This document shows, piece by piece, positions 48,904 through 57,533 of a stretch of 64,000 nucleotides of DNA. A program made the translations under genes and the position numbers. Origin of the DNA: Stenotrophomonas sp. BIO128-Bstrain. GTDB taxonomy: Bacteria > Pseudomonadota > Gammaproteobacteria > Xanthomonadales > Xanthomonadaceae. The notes beneath the pieces are model-generated. The model worked only from the letters and a program-made list of their open reading frames with translations, searched no databases and had not been told where the DNA came from. Every line of letters begins with the position of its first letter. Within the stretch, counting starts at the first letter, position 1. Where the stretch lies: NCBI RefSeq assembly GCF_030128875.1, contig NZ_CP124620.1:1860001-1924000 (forward strand), read 5' to 3'.

Positions 48904-48929
48904 TAAAAAAGCCCCGCGAAAGCGAGGCT
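48904..48929 (-). terminator. Terminator of the Zn-ribbon gene
   Basis: On the minus strand AGCCTCGC / GCGGGGCT stem with loop TTTC, then TTTTTT. Confidence 0.8.
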
Positions 48930-48954
48930 ATCAGTCAGCTGGACGGCTGAAAAA

Positions 48955-49470
48955 CTACTGTGGCTGCAAATTTCTCGCAGAGATTTGATCTATCCACGTT
49001 GCTTGGGCAATACCAGCCACAGCTTCAATCGCACAATCGACATAGCGAACACTGATGTGCTCTGTCCCCCGCTTCTCCAATGTGACCAACCCAAACGGTC
49101 CATCCACTCCGAACAGCTGGAAGTCGCCCTGCACTACCGAGCACGCCTGACAATGGTTGGCAAGGTAGCGCGCGCCCGATCCCTTCGTCGTTGACATCAG
49201 CATCCAGGGTGCAGCTGACGAGATGTGTTGCGCGGCCGGGAGATTGATCGTCTCTACAAATCTCAGAACGGCTGCGTCTGCGACGGACAGCTCTTCGCCG
49301 TCATCGAAGCGCTCAACGAAGCTTGGCACCCACAAAGCGCTGACCGGCACCACGGCTGCGCATGTCCAGCACTCGTGCCTGGATGTCAGCACTGCAAAAA
49401 CGGGGCTTAGGATGACCGAGCTTGGCTCCGTGGATTTTTCCAAGTCTTCCTGGTGCGATAGCTTGATCAT
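48955..49470 (-). CDS. Hypothetical protein with split CxxC zinc-ribbon
   Basis: 171 aa with CWTC around residue 35 and NHCQACSVVQGDFQLFG near residue 107, giving four Cys for one zinc. The order (CxxC, then NHCxxCxxxQGDF) recurs in small uncharacterised bacterial proteins. Function unknown. Same strand as the deaminase and Abi genes. Confidence 0.65.
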   Translation of the reverse strand: MIKLSHQEDLEKSTEPSSVILSPVFAVLTSRHECWTCAAVVPVSALWVPSFVERFDDGEELSVADAAVLRFVETINLPAAQHISSAAPWMLMSTTKGSGARYLANHCQACSVVQGDFQLFGVDGPFGLVTLEKRGTEHISVRYVDCAIEAVAGIAQATWIDQISARNLQPQ

Positions 49471-49495
49471 CTCACTACCTCGCGAGGAATCGACT

Positions 49496-50313
49496 TCACA
49501 AAAGTTCTCTCACTTCCCACTGAATAAAGATATCAGTGCTGCTTATATCCAAGATTTTCACGAGCAGTGCCATGGTAGCGTTAGCTTTAGCAATAATTGC
49601 GATTTCCCCCACCCCGAGCCTCGCGTAGTGCGAAGGATCCTGGTAGAACAACGGATCAGGGATATCTCCAAACGTTGTGATGTTCGGCGCCAAGCGCACT
49701 GAGTCGTTATCTGAAATGAGATCAATGCGATCGAGTGGCATCGAGAGAGGACTGACACGAAAGCTGATTTTCCTGTGATCGTCCTTTGAAAATTGAACCT
49801 CAAACTTCTTACCATTCTTGACCGAACGAATGCGGCGCTTCCCATCGCCAATCGCCTTGCTAAAGTCGTCAAAGGGAAAGGTCACAGCCTCAATGCTCTG
49901 TCGCATTGCGAGAGGGAAAACCTCAATATTCAATCCTCCATCGCGAAGAGAGTTCATCCCATTTGCGTAAATACGGCCATTTGGGTCTAGAACACCGATA
50001 CTGACCGTCGATATCCCGGATTCTAAAATCAACTCACAGCAAGATTTTTGTCTTGTTTGACGTTAATCTCAACACAGGGTTCGAGTGTTGTATGGAGCTT
50101 AGCGCCGTTGAGTTGATCTGCACTCAGCTTCTCAATGGCAACTCGTTCGGCATGGACACCGGCCACCTCCCCACGGAACCCCGTTGACAGCACCACTCCA
50201 CCTTTGGATATGACCGCGCCAATCTTTGGATATCCAGGGCACTTCGACATCTCCTGCATAGCTCGATCAAGGAGCTCGCTTTCAGTTAGGCTTTCCAGAG
50301 TTCCAATCGTCAT
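49496..50313 (-). pseudogene. RibD/CDA-type deaminase gene, frameshifted
   Basis: The N-terminal part (50029-50313, 94 residues) has the catalytic HAER (54-57) and LEPC (Cys80). The frame then stops at TGA 50029-50031. The other frame resumes with SCCELILESGISTVSIGVLDPNGR, matching the second zinc Cys and the beta-strand of RibD-type deaminases. Adding one base to the A5 run at 50045-50049 (minus strand) fuses both into a 272-residue protein. The last 120 residues are unassigned. It may be a real pseudogene, a sequencing error or a programmed shift. It ends 33 bp before the Abi gene region. Confidence 0.78.
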
Positions 50314-50346
50314 TGAACTAGCATCTTCTCTTTGATGGAGTAACTA

Positions 50347-51165
50347 CTACTTTCCGCCCTTTTTGCGCTCTTTCCACGTCTCTACCACAAAAAGGCAAAG
50401 GGAATGGGCGGAATGGACGACAAGGCGCGCGTGCCTGGGAGCAACTTTGTAAGTGCGTTTGTGCTGACCGTGAGCACTGCCCGCGTGTGTTCGGTAGGCT
50501 CCCAGACCATCGATGATCGAGCTGAGTCCAGACAGCACACGCTTCAAATCATCGTCTTCCAGCTGTTCCGGGGACAACTTCAAGTGCTTCGCAACGACAA
50601 CCCAAAGCGGCTTAACCGTCTGAGTCGTGGGTAGGTCCAGGCGCTCAGTGGCGATGTAGTGTTTACAAAGAGCTTCAACGATAGCGCATGCTGCCGTCAC
50701 AGCAGCAGCCGGATCACTATCGATGAACCTAACCGCTCGCTCAAATTCCTCTTCCACTTCTGCAACTGAGAAGTCCTTCAAAGCCTCGCCGAACGCCTTA
50801 CTTGGAGCTGTGACAGAGTGAGCGCCCAGGATGCGGCCACCAAGTCCATAGGACAGTTGATAGCGAGCAAGAATTTCGTTGATTCGCTTGCGAGCTGTGA
50901 GCTCTTTGTCGGGGTCCCAGGTCGAGACCTCACCATCCATCAGCGTTTCAATGAGCTTGCCAAGGATCGTGAAGGCCTTAGAGACATCCTCCTTCCCTTC
51001 TCTCACAAGCCAATTTTGAACCTTGTCAACGCAATTTCCCTCAGGAACATCGCCAGAAGCGCCTGCTTCGTAGAGCATCGTCTCCAAGCGTCGGTGGCTG
51101 TAGTAGTAGGAGCCAACGACATCACCAATGGTGGCAGCCAACGGCTTGGGGAACTCTTTCAGCAT
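50347..51165 (-). CDS. Abortive-infection protein with C-terminal Abi_C (HEPN-like) domain
   Basis: 272 aa. The C-terminal half has LSGLSSIIDGLGAYRTHAGSAHG and VAPRHARLVVHSAHSLCLFVVET, the Abi_C signature. R225-x6-H232 is the HEPN ribonuclease motif, suggesting RNA cleavage on phage infection. The N-terminal 130 residues are helical and unassigned. The deaminase gene lies directly downstream on the same strand, so the two may form one defence unit. Confidence 0.8.
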   Translation of the reverse strand: MLKEFPKPLAATIGDVVGSYYYSHRRLETMLYEAGASGDVPEGNCVDKVQNWLVREGKEDVSKAFTILGKLIETLMDGEVSTWDPDKELTARKRINEILARYQLSYGLGGRILGAHSVTAPSKAFGEALKDFSVAEVEEEFERAVRFIDSDPAAAVTAACAIVEALCKHYIATERLDLPTTQTVKPLWVVVAKHLKLSPEQLEDDDLKRVLSGLSSIIDGLGAYRTHAGSAHGQHKRTYKVAPRHARLVVHSAHSLCLFVVETWKERKKGGK

Positions 51166-51177
51166 GGCTTGGTCCGG

Positions 51178-51483
51178 TCAGTAAGGAGTTGGCATGGCCG
51201 ACAATGCAGCCTGTCCGTAGAGCATAAATGCAGCGCCGAGCGCATAGATCAGCCATCCATATGCTGGGCGCACAAATGCGACAAGAATCAACCCGAAGAT
51301 CATCGGGATCGCCGTGATCCCGAGGTAGTAGCCCCAAGTTGACGGAATCGTGCTTACCGAGCTTGGCGACTCCTGGAACTCCACAAGTAGCCCGAAGGCG
51401 AGCCAAGACGCGAGAGGCCCCAAGAACAGAAGAGCCAGCCCGTGCACGAACCGCGTTCGCCTGCGAATCTTAGAGTGTGGCAT
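51178..51483 (-). CDS. Small multi-pass membrane protein
   Basis: 101 aa with three hydrophobic segments (GLALLFLGPLASWLAFGLLV, YYLGITAIPMIFGLILVAFV, WLIYALGAAFMLYGQAAL). Immediately follows the lipoprotein gene. Not recognised. Confidence 0.6.
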   Translation of the reverse strand: MPHSKIRRRTRFVHGLALLFLGPLASWLAFGLLVEFQESPSSVSTIPSTWGYYLGITAIPMIFGLILVAFVRPAYGWLIYALGAAFMLYGQAALSAMPTPY

Positions 51484-52350
51484 CTAGAGCACCTGCCGAT
51501 AGACCACACGCTTGTGCTCGTCGTTGATGTAGCAGACCAGTGATGCCATCTTGCCAAAGACGCCTATCTTTTCTACGTCCCATTCGTTCTTATATTCCGG
51601 ATAGGTGTGCAGATGCATGGTGTCTCCCTTGACGAAGTCAGGTCGCTCAAAGGTCACACCGTAAGCCATGGCAATCGGGCCGTAATTTTTAGCTTCCTCT
51701 ACTGCCACTGGACACTTCGAGGGCAACGCATAGCTTGCGTATTGGGAGGAACGCTTAGCGATCTTACGAACATCTTGTGGGGACATGAGCACCGAATACT
51801 CGGTGTCTGTCTTCTTCTCAAACAGTTGGGTCTGTCCGTAGACCTCCCGCCTGTTGACTAGCGGCGCACCCTCGACACTAGCCAGGCGGCAAGCCAATGT
51901 GTTCTTCAAGGCGGTGAAATCGTAGTCCGTGCAAAAGCTGGGATCCGCTGTATACGCCCCTTGATCAGCATCATATTTGACCTTCGTCGTGAATTCGAAG
52001 AGATAGACTTTGCCGGCATCAATGCCAACAGGTAGAGATAGCTCCGCTTTCCGCTTCTCATAGTCCGCAGTGGTTTCGAACTCGCCTTTTGCCACCTGGT
52101 TGCGCGCCCGGATGAGTTCCTGGTAGAACCGGATGGGAGGATTTAAACGAACCGTCTCACCATCGAAGGCTTTGCCTACCCAAGGCTCCTCTGTAATGAC
52201 AATCGGAGGCTTGCTGTTTGCCACGTGACCGGAGGTTGTTGAAGCCGCGTCCTGCTGACAACCTACAAAAAAGACGCATAGTGCGGCCAGGACGGCCGGT
52301 GAAATGGTAGAGCGCACGAACTTCCCCTGTTCCCTTGACGACAACCGCAT
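51484..52350 (-). CDS. Putative lipoprotein of unknown function
   Basis: 288 aa. The hydrophobic ISPAVLAALCVFFVGC stretch (residues 16-31) ends in a lipobox-like FVGC. The rest is soluble with TTADYEKRKAELSLP and six Cys. It is 1 bp upstream of the membrane-protein gene, suggesting an operon. Not recognised. Confidence 0.6.
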   Translation of the reverse strand: MRLSSREQGKFVRSTISPAVLAALCVFFVGCQQDAASTTSGHVANSKPPIVITEEPWVGKAFDGETVRLNPPIRFYQELIRARNQVAKGEFETTADYEKRKAELSLPVGIDAGKVYLFEFTTKVKYDADQGAYTADPSFCTDYDFTALKNTLACRLASVEGAPLVNRREVYGQTQLFEKKTDTEYSVLMSPQDVRKIAKRSSQYASYALPSKCPVAVEEAKNYGPIAMAYGVTFERPDFVKGDTMHLHTYPEYKNEWDVEKIGVFGKMASLVCYINDEHKRVVYRQVL

Positions 52351-52371
52351 TGTAAGCGCTACGTGAAGACG

Positions 52372-52396
52372 AGGGTGTCAGATTTTCCTGACACCC
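52372..52396. repeat. 9-bp inverted repeat with 6-base loop
   Basis: GGGTGTCAG / CTGACACCC around ATTTTC, between the lipoprotein gene and the truncated gene at 52419. No T tract, so it may be an operator or RNA hairpin. Confidence 0.5.
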
Positions 52397-52418
52397 GGCG
52401 GACGCGCTGTGCGCTGGA

Positions 52419-53139
52419 TCAAAGACGACGGGAACTGGTGACTTGCATTGCTGAGGACGGACCAAGACTACGCTGGCTCGCAACGCATTCCTTGAAGCTC
52501 GGTGGAGCTTCCACTTTGTTTGTCTGGAACTCTTCTTGGGTCAACATAGACTCATCAGCGCGCTTGGTATGCGAGCACCTTTCCACGACACACCACCCAT
52601 CCTCCATGTTCTCGTCATCGTATTCGACTCGATCAAGCCGAAGGCTGCTATCTGAGATGATGTATGAAGTTCCGTTCTCATCTGAAATCACAGCTCCGGC
52701 CAGACCAAGATGATAGGCGGTTCGGCCGCGTATGCTCTGCAAATCCCAGGCTGGATCTTCTCCATTGGCATATTCAATAAGCTCATCGTTGCCACTACAG
52801 TCGTCAAACTCAATCGCGCATGTCCACAGGTTCTCCCACTGTTCTTTATCGTAATCGAATTCAAGGCAGGCTTTTTCGAACGCAGACCTAATATCTTCCT
52901 CTCTAACAATTAACGGGTTTCCATGCCTGTCAGACATGTAGTCAATAGAATTGGTTGGTGATTCATCCAGGTTATGAAGCATATCGGTAGTGAGCATATT
53001 CCACTCATCTTTAAGCTCTATTCGATACGTTACGTCACCAAAGTGATCTAGAGCGTTATCAGAAAAGCACAGTCCACGAATGACGTTATCCTTCGTAAAA
53101 TCATCTAATGGAATTTTGCAAAGATTTTCATTGTCAGTG
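52419..53139 (-). pseudogene. 5'-truncated gene cut by IS copy C
   Basis: About 240 native C-terminal residues remain. The frame enters from IS copy C, whose end supplies a GTG codon (fusion MSTEPWAIHTDN). The native part is acidic (FDDCSGNDELIEYANGEDPAW) and ends SFKECVASQRSLG...SSRRL, resembling the tail of the ankyrin protein at 55777. Function unknown. Confidence 0.7.
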
Positions 53140-53196
53140 TGAATCGCCCAGGGTTCCGTAGACACCTCGCAGCCATAAACTATGGCTTAGGCGGAG

Positions 53197-53475
53197 GTGG
53201 TTATGAGCACGAAGCGGTACACCGATGAGTTCAAGATCGAGGCGGTCCGACAGATCGTTGAGTACGGCCGTCCGGTAGCGGAGGTTGCCGAGCGACTGGG
53301 CGTGTCGATCCATAGTCTTTACGGCTGGAAGCGGCAACAAGGCAAAGGCGATGTTGGCCGGCGTGTCGAGCAGGACCAGAACGCGGAAGTGCGCCGCCTC
53401 AAGGCTGAGCTACGCAGGGTCACTGAAGAGCGAGACATCCTAAAAAAAGCCGCCGCGTACTTTGCAAAGGGGTAA
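53197..53475 (+). CDS. IS copy C orfA
   Basis: Same 92-residue protein as copy A orfA. Confidence 0.93.
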   Translation: MVMSTKRYTDEFKIEAVRQIVEYGRPVAEVAERLGVSIHSLYGWKRQQGKGDVGRRVEQDQNAEVRRLKAELRRVTEERDILKKAAAYFAKG

Positions 53476-53492
53476 GAGCAAAGTACGCCTTC

Positions 53493-54344
53493 ATGAAGCA
53501 ACACGCAGATGAGTTCGGCCTCGCGGCGATGTGTCGGATGCTTGGCGTCCATCGCAGTGGCTACTACGCCTGGCTAAAAGAGCCGGCAAGCGCTCGCGAC
53601 AAGGACGATCAGCGGTTGCTCGGCCTAATCAAGCACAGCTGGCTGGAAAGCGGCTCTGTGTATGGCCACCGCAAAGTGACCACAGATCTGCGCGAGCTTG
53701 GCGAGACGTGTAGTCGTCATCGCGTGGCACGCTTGATGAAGAGCGAGGGGCTGCGGGCAATGGTCGGCTACGGTCGGCGACCACGCCCATTGAGCGGCCC
53801 TGTTGGATCAGTCGCCAAGAACGTTCTGGCTCGCGGCTTCAAAGTCAGTGAGCCAAATCGCGCGTGGGTCACGGACATCACCTACATCCGCACGTACGAC
53901 GGCTTCCTGTACTTGGCGGTAGTGCTTGATCTGTTTTCGCGTCAGGTCGTTGGATGGGCAACCCGACCAACTCAACATACGGACCTGGTTTTGCAGGCGC
54001 TATTGGCTGCAGTGTGGCGGCGCAAGCCAAGCCCCGGGCTTCTGCTTCACTCCGACCAGGGAACCCAGTTCACCAGCGAAGACTGGCAGAGCTTCCTGCG
54101 CGAGCACGACATCGTGTGCAGCATGAGTCGACGAGGAAACTGCCATGACAACGCAGCGATGGAGAGCTTCTTCCAGCTACTGAAGCGGGAGCGTATTAAG
54201 CGGAGGATCTACAGCAATCACGACGAGGCACGGGCCGACGTCTTCCAGTACATCGAGATGTTCTACAACCCAAAACGGCGGCACAGTTCCAACGACGGGC
54301 TGTCCCCGGTAGAGTTCGAGAAGCAGTACGCACTAAACGGCTGA
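53493..54344 (+). CDS. IS copy C orfB (DDE transposase domain)
   Basis: Same 283-residue protein as copy A orfB. Confidence 0.95.
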   Translation: MKQHADEFGLAAMCRMLGVHRSGYYAWLKEPASARDKDDQRLLGLIKHSWLESGSVYGHRKVTTDLRELGETCSRHRVARLMKSEGLRAMVGYGRRPRPLSGPVGSVAKNVLARGFKVSEPNRAWVTDITYIRTYDGFLYLAVVLDLFSRQVVGWATRPTQHTDLVLQALLAAVWRRKPSPGLLLHSDQGTQFTSEDWQSFLREHDIVCSMSRRGNCHDNAAMESFFQLLKRERIKRRIYSNHDEARADVFQYIEMFYNPKRRHSSNDGLSPVEFEKQYALNG

Positions 54345-54373
54345 CGACTGTCTAGAAAACCCTGGGCGATTCA

Positions 54374-54762
54374 TGGCCGTTTTTTGAAGCCCCCACTAAA
54401 ATGGATATATGCTTCTTTGGATCGGAGACAGGGAGCAGCAATTCGACAATGTCTTTTTTTCCGTTCAATGCAGCTACTCGCAACGCGTCGGAGTTGTTTG
54501 CAAGCGGCTCCGATACGGGCAGCAGCATCTCAACAATTTCTTTATGGCCATGTCTTGCAGACTCAGTTAAGGCCCTGGAATTTAAATCTGTCGGCTGAGA
54601 AACTGCAATCAGCATCTTGACGATTTCCCTATTGCCTTTTTCCGCAGCTCTTCTCAACGCCTCAGAGTCATTCGCCTTAGCATTTGAGACTGGGATAAGG
54701 CCTTTAACGATTTCTAGCTGCCCATACATCGCCGCCTGGATTAGTTTCTCTTCATTAGTCAT
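54374..54762 (-). pseudogene. Ankyrin-like repeat gene, 3'-truncated by IS copy C
   Basis: About 130 native residues (MTNEEKLIQAAMYGQLEIVKGLIP) with four 29-residue repeats, closely related to the gene at 55777. The frame ends within the IS (ESPRVF). It has the conserved island promoter upstream at 54782-54808. Confidence 0.8.
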
Positions 54763-54781
54763 AGTGATCTCCTTTTCCTCA

Positions 54782-54808
54782 GTAAAAGGCCAGTCGCATT
54801 TTTGTCAA
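54782..54808 (-). promoter_or_regulatory. Island promoter block, copy 1 (ankyrin gene 54762)
   Basis: On the minus strand TTGACAAAAATG, then GCCTTTTACT ten or so bases on. The same block precedes six other units. AAGGAGATCAC is the ribosome-binding site. Confidence 0.75.
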
Positions 54809-54821
54809 CACCCAAAGCAGT

Positions 54822-54844
54822 AAAAAGCCGCCTTTCGGCGGCCT
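54822..54844 (-). terminator. Terminator of the gene at 54874
   Basis: GGCCGCC / GGCGGC stem with loop GAAA-like AAA, then TTTTT on the minus strand. Confidence 0.75.
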
Positions 54845-54873
54845 ATTGAATGTTTGCCTTAATGATTGCAATT

Positions 54874-55233
54874 TCAGGTAAGCAAGTCTTGTAAGTATTC
54901 TCTCGCCCCGTCATCTGACGCGGTCATGTCGTTTTTTTTAAGCGCTCGCCTCATAAGTAGAACGACATCATGATCGGCATCTTCATAGCGTTCGCAGTGA
55001 GCAAGACTACGGCAGGAGAGGTTGTAAGAGTTGGGGAAGGACCTCGACGGCTCACGCACGAAAGAGATCACTTGGCTATCTCTTCCCGAAGGATACCAGC
55101 GCGCCGCTCTGTCAAATGATCCCTCCGGGTGCTCTAATCGCGCTTGGCGTTTTTCGTATCGAGCCAGCGCTTGAAATGCCGCACTGAATTGAGACGCTGT
55201 TACTGAATGCTTTTTCTTTGATTGAGTATTCAT
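54874..55233 (-). CDS. Hypothetical protein of the island regulon
   Basis: 119 aa, basic N-terminus (MNTQSKKKHSVTASQFSAAFQALARYEKRQ). The middle contains SNSYNLSCRSLAHCERYEDADHDVVLLMRRAL. No domain recognised. Expressed from a copy of the TTGACAAAAGT promoter block. Confidence 0.6.
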   Translation of the reverse strand: MNTQSKKKHSVTASQFSAAFQALARYEKRQARLEHPEGSFDRAARWYPSGRDSQVISFVREPSRSFPNSYNLSCRSLAHCERYEDADHDVVLLMRRALKKNDMTASDDGAREYLQDLLT

Positions 55234-55269
55234 GTGTGAATGCCTTTACTTTTGAGTGGATGAATTCAG

Positions 55270-55295
55270 TAAAAGGCAGATGGCACTTTTGTCAA
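55270..55295 (-). promoter_or_regulatory. Island promoter block, copy 2 (gene 55233)
   Basis: Minus strand TTGACAAAAGTG, then GCCTTTTACT, followed by CACTCAAA. Confidence 0.75.
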
Positions 55296-55308
55296 TAGAT
55301 GCAGCCAT

Positions 55309-55336
55309 TAAAAAACCGCCTTTCGGCGGTTTTTTC
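55309..55336. terminator. Bidirectional terminator
   Basis: AAAAAACCGCC / GGCGGTTTTTT hairpin directly behind the gene at 55337. Confidence 0.8.
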
Positions 55337-55570
55337 TTATACATAGCAATTGAGCTCGCGCTCTGGCGTTTGACCCAGCGGCATAAACAGCCCTTTATCT
55401 GTGTAGATCCAAAGCTCTTCGTCTACGACATTTGCAGACGCTGCCTCATCCCAGACAAGCAATTTCTCCTTGATGCTTGCTCCAGTTGAAAGAAAGACAC
55501 CCTCTTTGATCGAAATAACTCCGGCCTCACGAGCCTTGCAGATGAGCCGTTGAATTGCATTGATTTTCAT
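55337..55570 (-). CDS. Small hypothetical protein of the island regulon
   Basis: 77 aa from the ATG at 55570 with GGAGATC upstream (MKINAIQRLICKAREAGVISI). Mixed alpha/beta, no domain recognised. Its promoter block lies at 55601-55627. Confidence 0.65.
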   Translation of the reverse strand: MKINAIQRLICKAREAGVISIKEGVFLSTGASIKEKLLVWDEAASANVVDEELWIYTDKGLFMPLGQTPERELNCYV

Positions 55571-55600
55571 GTGATCTCCTTTATTGAGTGGATAAATCAA

Positions 55601-55627
55601 GCAAAAGGCAGATCGAACTTTTGTCAA
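55601..55627 (-). promoter_or_regulatory. Island promoter block, copy 3 (gene 55570)
   Basis: Minus strand TTGACAAAAGTTCG, then GCCTTTTGCTT and CACTCAAT before GGAGATC. Confidence 0.75.
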
Positions 55628-55729
55628 GCTTTTAAGATCAAGATTGGCGAATTTATTTCGGCGCATTAGGCCTGCCCCAGCTACCTAGCACCTGAGGGCG
55701 CAGCGCAAGGCGACGAATGGCAGACACAA

Positions 55730-55752
55730 CAAAAAGCCCCAGCTAAGGGGCT
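55730..55752 (-). terminator. Terminator of the ankyrin gene at 55777
   Basis: Minus strand AGCCCC / GGGGCT stem with TTTTT. Confidence 0.75.
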
Positions 55753-55776
55753 CTGTCTTGAACTTGGGTAGGTGCA

Positions 55777-56922
55777 TCAGAGTCTCCTGGCCTGGGCTCT
55801 TGGAGCTGCCGCAGTGCCCAAGCTGTCAGACCTAGCTTGATCAACGCATTGATTGAAGCTCTGTGGGATTTGGACAGTTGAGGCTTGAAGCTCTTTCATC
55901 CAGAAATCCGCCTCCATAGCTTTTAGAAGTGATTTTCCTGATTCATCAAGCTGTTCGCAAGCAGCTTCCACATCAGACACGGGAATTAACAATTCAACAA
56001 TTTCTTTATGCCCTTTAGATGCAGCGCTTGCCAATGCATCTGAGCCTTCTGCGTTCGGATCTGAGACCGGCAGAAGCATTTTAACAATTTCTTTATATCC
56101 GTTAAATGCGGCATATCTCAGTGCTTCCGAGTCATTTGCTTTTGGATCTGAGACCGGCAGAAGCATTTTAACAATTTCTTTATATCCGTTAAATGCGGCA
56201 TATCTCAGTGCTTCCGAGTCATTTGCTTTTGGATCTGAGACCGGCAGAAGCATTTTAACAATTTCTTTATATCCGTTAAATGCGGCCTCTCTCAGCGCTT
56301 CCGAGTCATTTGCTTCTGGATCTGAGACAGGCAGAAGCATTTCCACAATTTCCTCATAGCCCCCACGTGCGGCATCTCTCAGTGCGTCCGAGTCATTTGC
56401 TTTTGGGTCTGAGACAGGAAGGAGCATTTCAACAATTTCTTTATGCCCATTGTAAGCCGCATTGCGCAAGGCCGACGAGTCATTTGCCTTTGGATCTGAA
56501 ACAGGAATAAGCATTTCCACAACATCATTAAAACCTTTGTATGCAGAATTTATCAATGCTCTTGAGTCATTTGCCTTTGGATCTGAAACAGGAATAAGCA
56601 ACTCAACAATTTTGCTGTGCCCGTTAAATGCGGCATCCCACAATGCCTCGGAGTGATACGCCTCCGGATCTGAAACGGGAATCAGCATTTCAACGATCTC
56701 TTTGTGCCCATTTTCCGCCGCACTTCGCAAGGCCTGCGAGGCACGGACCTTTGGATCTGAAACGGGAATCAGCATTTCAACGATCTCTTTGTGCCCATTT
56801 CCCGCCGCATTCCTCAAAGCTTGCGAATCGTTGGCCTTCGGATCTAAAACGGGAATTAAGGCTTTAACGACCTCTAGCTGTCCATACTTTGCAGCTCGAA
56901 TTAGTTGTTCTTCATTAGTCAT
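55777..56922 (-). CDS. Ankyrin-like repeat protein with 29-residue repeats
   Basis: 381 aa with about eleven repeats of the form EIVxMLLPVSDPKANDSxALRxAAxNGxK. The period is 29 residues, four shorter than canonical ankyrin, but AA-x-NG-x-x-EIV-x-x-LL matches the ankyrin helix pair. Residues about 330-381 leave the repeats and end SFNQCVDQARSDSLG...ARRL. No signal peptide. Likely a protein-binding scaffold; partner unknown. It starts with GGAGATCACT upstream. Confidence 0.82.
   Translation of the reverse strand: MTNEEQLIRAAKYGQLEVVKALIPVLDPKANDSQALRNAAGNGHKEIVEMLIPVSDPKVRASQALRSAAENGHKEIVEMLIPVSDPEAYHSEALWDAAFNGHSKIVELLIPVSDPKANDSRALINSAYKGFNDVVEMLIPVSDPKANDSSALRNAAYNGHKEIVEMLLPVSDPKANDSDALRDAARGGYEEIVEMLLPVSDPEANDSEALREAAFNGYKEIVKMLLPVSDPKANDSEALRYAAFNGYKEIVKMLLPVSDPKANDSEALRYAAFNGYKEIVKMLLPVSDPNAEGSDALASAASKGHKEIVELLIPVSDVEAACEQLDESGKSLLKAMEADFWMKELQASTVQIPQSFNQCVDQARSDSLGTAAAPRAQARRL
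56057..56286 (-). repeat. 87-bp tandem DNA repeat inside the ankyrin gene
   Basis: The unit starting at 56101 recurs exactly at 56188 and continues from 56275, a period of 87 bp (29 codons). Perfect identity shows a recent in-frame expansion. Confidence 0.85.
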
Positions 56923-56940
56923 AGTGATCTCCTTTTTCCC

Positions 56941-56968
56941 AGTAAAAGGCCAATCGCATTTTTGTCAA
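56941..56968 (-). promoter_or_regulatory. Island promoter block, copy 4 (ankyrin gene 56922)
   Basis: Minus strand TTGACAAAAATGCG, then GCCTTTTACTG; nearly identical to copy 1. Confidence 0.75.
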
Positions 56969-57020
56969 TACCCCTTAATATAAAAACTTCAACAAATAAC
57001 CAGGAGAGCAAAGACTGTCC

Positions 57021-57533
57021 TCACAACCTCCGGCCAACAGCACGCGCATTTGGAACTGGTGTCGCCCGGTCTAAGAAGTAGGCTTCTAACCGCCTGGATG
57101 CCGCAAACCAAGCTCTCTCCTGGCAATACCTCACAGCTGCACCAGGACAGCAGTGGAGATAGAGAAGCTCCATGAGGCCCTGATGCTCCTCCTCCGCAGC
57201 GATTGCCATGGCTTTGCTGTATTCGCTGGGGCTACCTGGCCCCGCGCTCCCTGCCCTAGCCCACTCGATCATCCGCAGGATCAGATCAGGGTCTGTGCCT
57301 TGGCGCAGGTGACACCAATGCTCGATGGCCAGCGGGTCAGAGAGTGGATAGAGAACTAGGGCGGCTTGGAGTCGAGCGTTCATTGCTGCGACCGCCAGAG
57401 CTTTCGAGTCCTGGACCTTTGGGTCCACCTGGTCCAGCAGCTCACGCAACGTGACCAGGTCACCCGTTCTGGCAGCTTCGATGAACTGGTCTTCCGTTGA
57501 GCTACTCAGATGCGTCACCCGCTGATCGAGCAC
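57021..57533 (-). CDS. Ankyrin-like hypothetical protein
   Basis: 170 aa. The start of the protein (EDQFIEAARTGDLVTLRELL and DPKVQDSKALAVAAMNARL) is related to the neighbouring ankyrin repeats. The end reads VPNARAVGRRL, sharing the terminal RRL. Overlaps the gene at 57502 by about 30 bp in another frame. Function unknown. Confidence 0.65.
   Translation of the reverse strand: MLDQRVTHLSSSTEDQFIEAARTGDLVTLRELLDQVDPKVQDSKALAVAAMNARLQAALVLYPLSDPLAIEHWCHLRQGTDPDLILRMIEWARAGSAGPGSPSEYSKAMAIAAEEEHQGLMELLYLHCCPGAAVRYCQERAWFAASRRLEAYFLDRATPVPNARAVGRRL

Larger units (their letters stand above)
53140..54373 (+). mobile_element. IS3-family element, copy C
   Basis: 1234 bp with the same ends as copy A. 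Flanking trinucleotides GTG (left) and TGG (right) do not match, and genes on both sides are cut. A deletion has occurred next to this copy. Confidence 0.95.

Noticed and set aside
53140..53165. Start codon for a gene beginning MSTEPWAI
   Set aside because: This GTG and the first residues come from the IS end. The same residues appear at copy D, so it is a fusion artefact, not the native start.
56057..56286. CRISPR-like regular repeat
   Set aside because: The 87-bp period is coding and in frame, without unique spacers. It is the ankyrin repeat.
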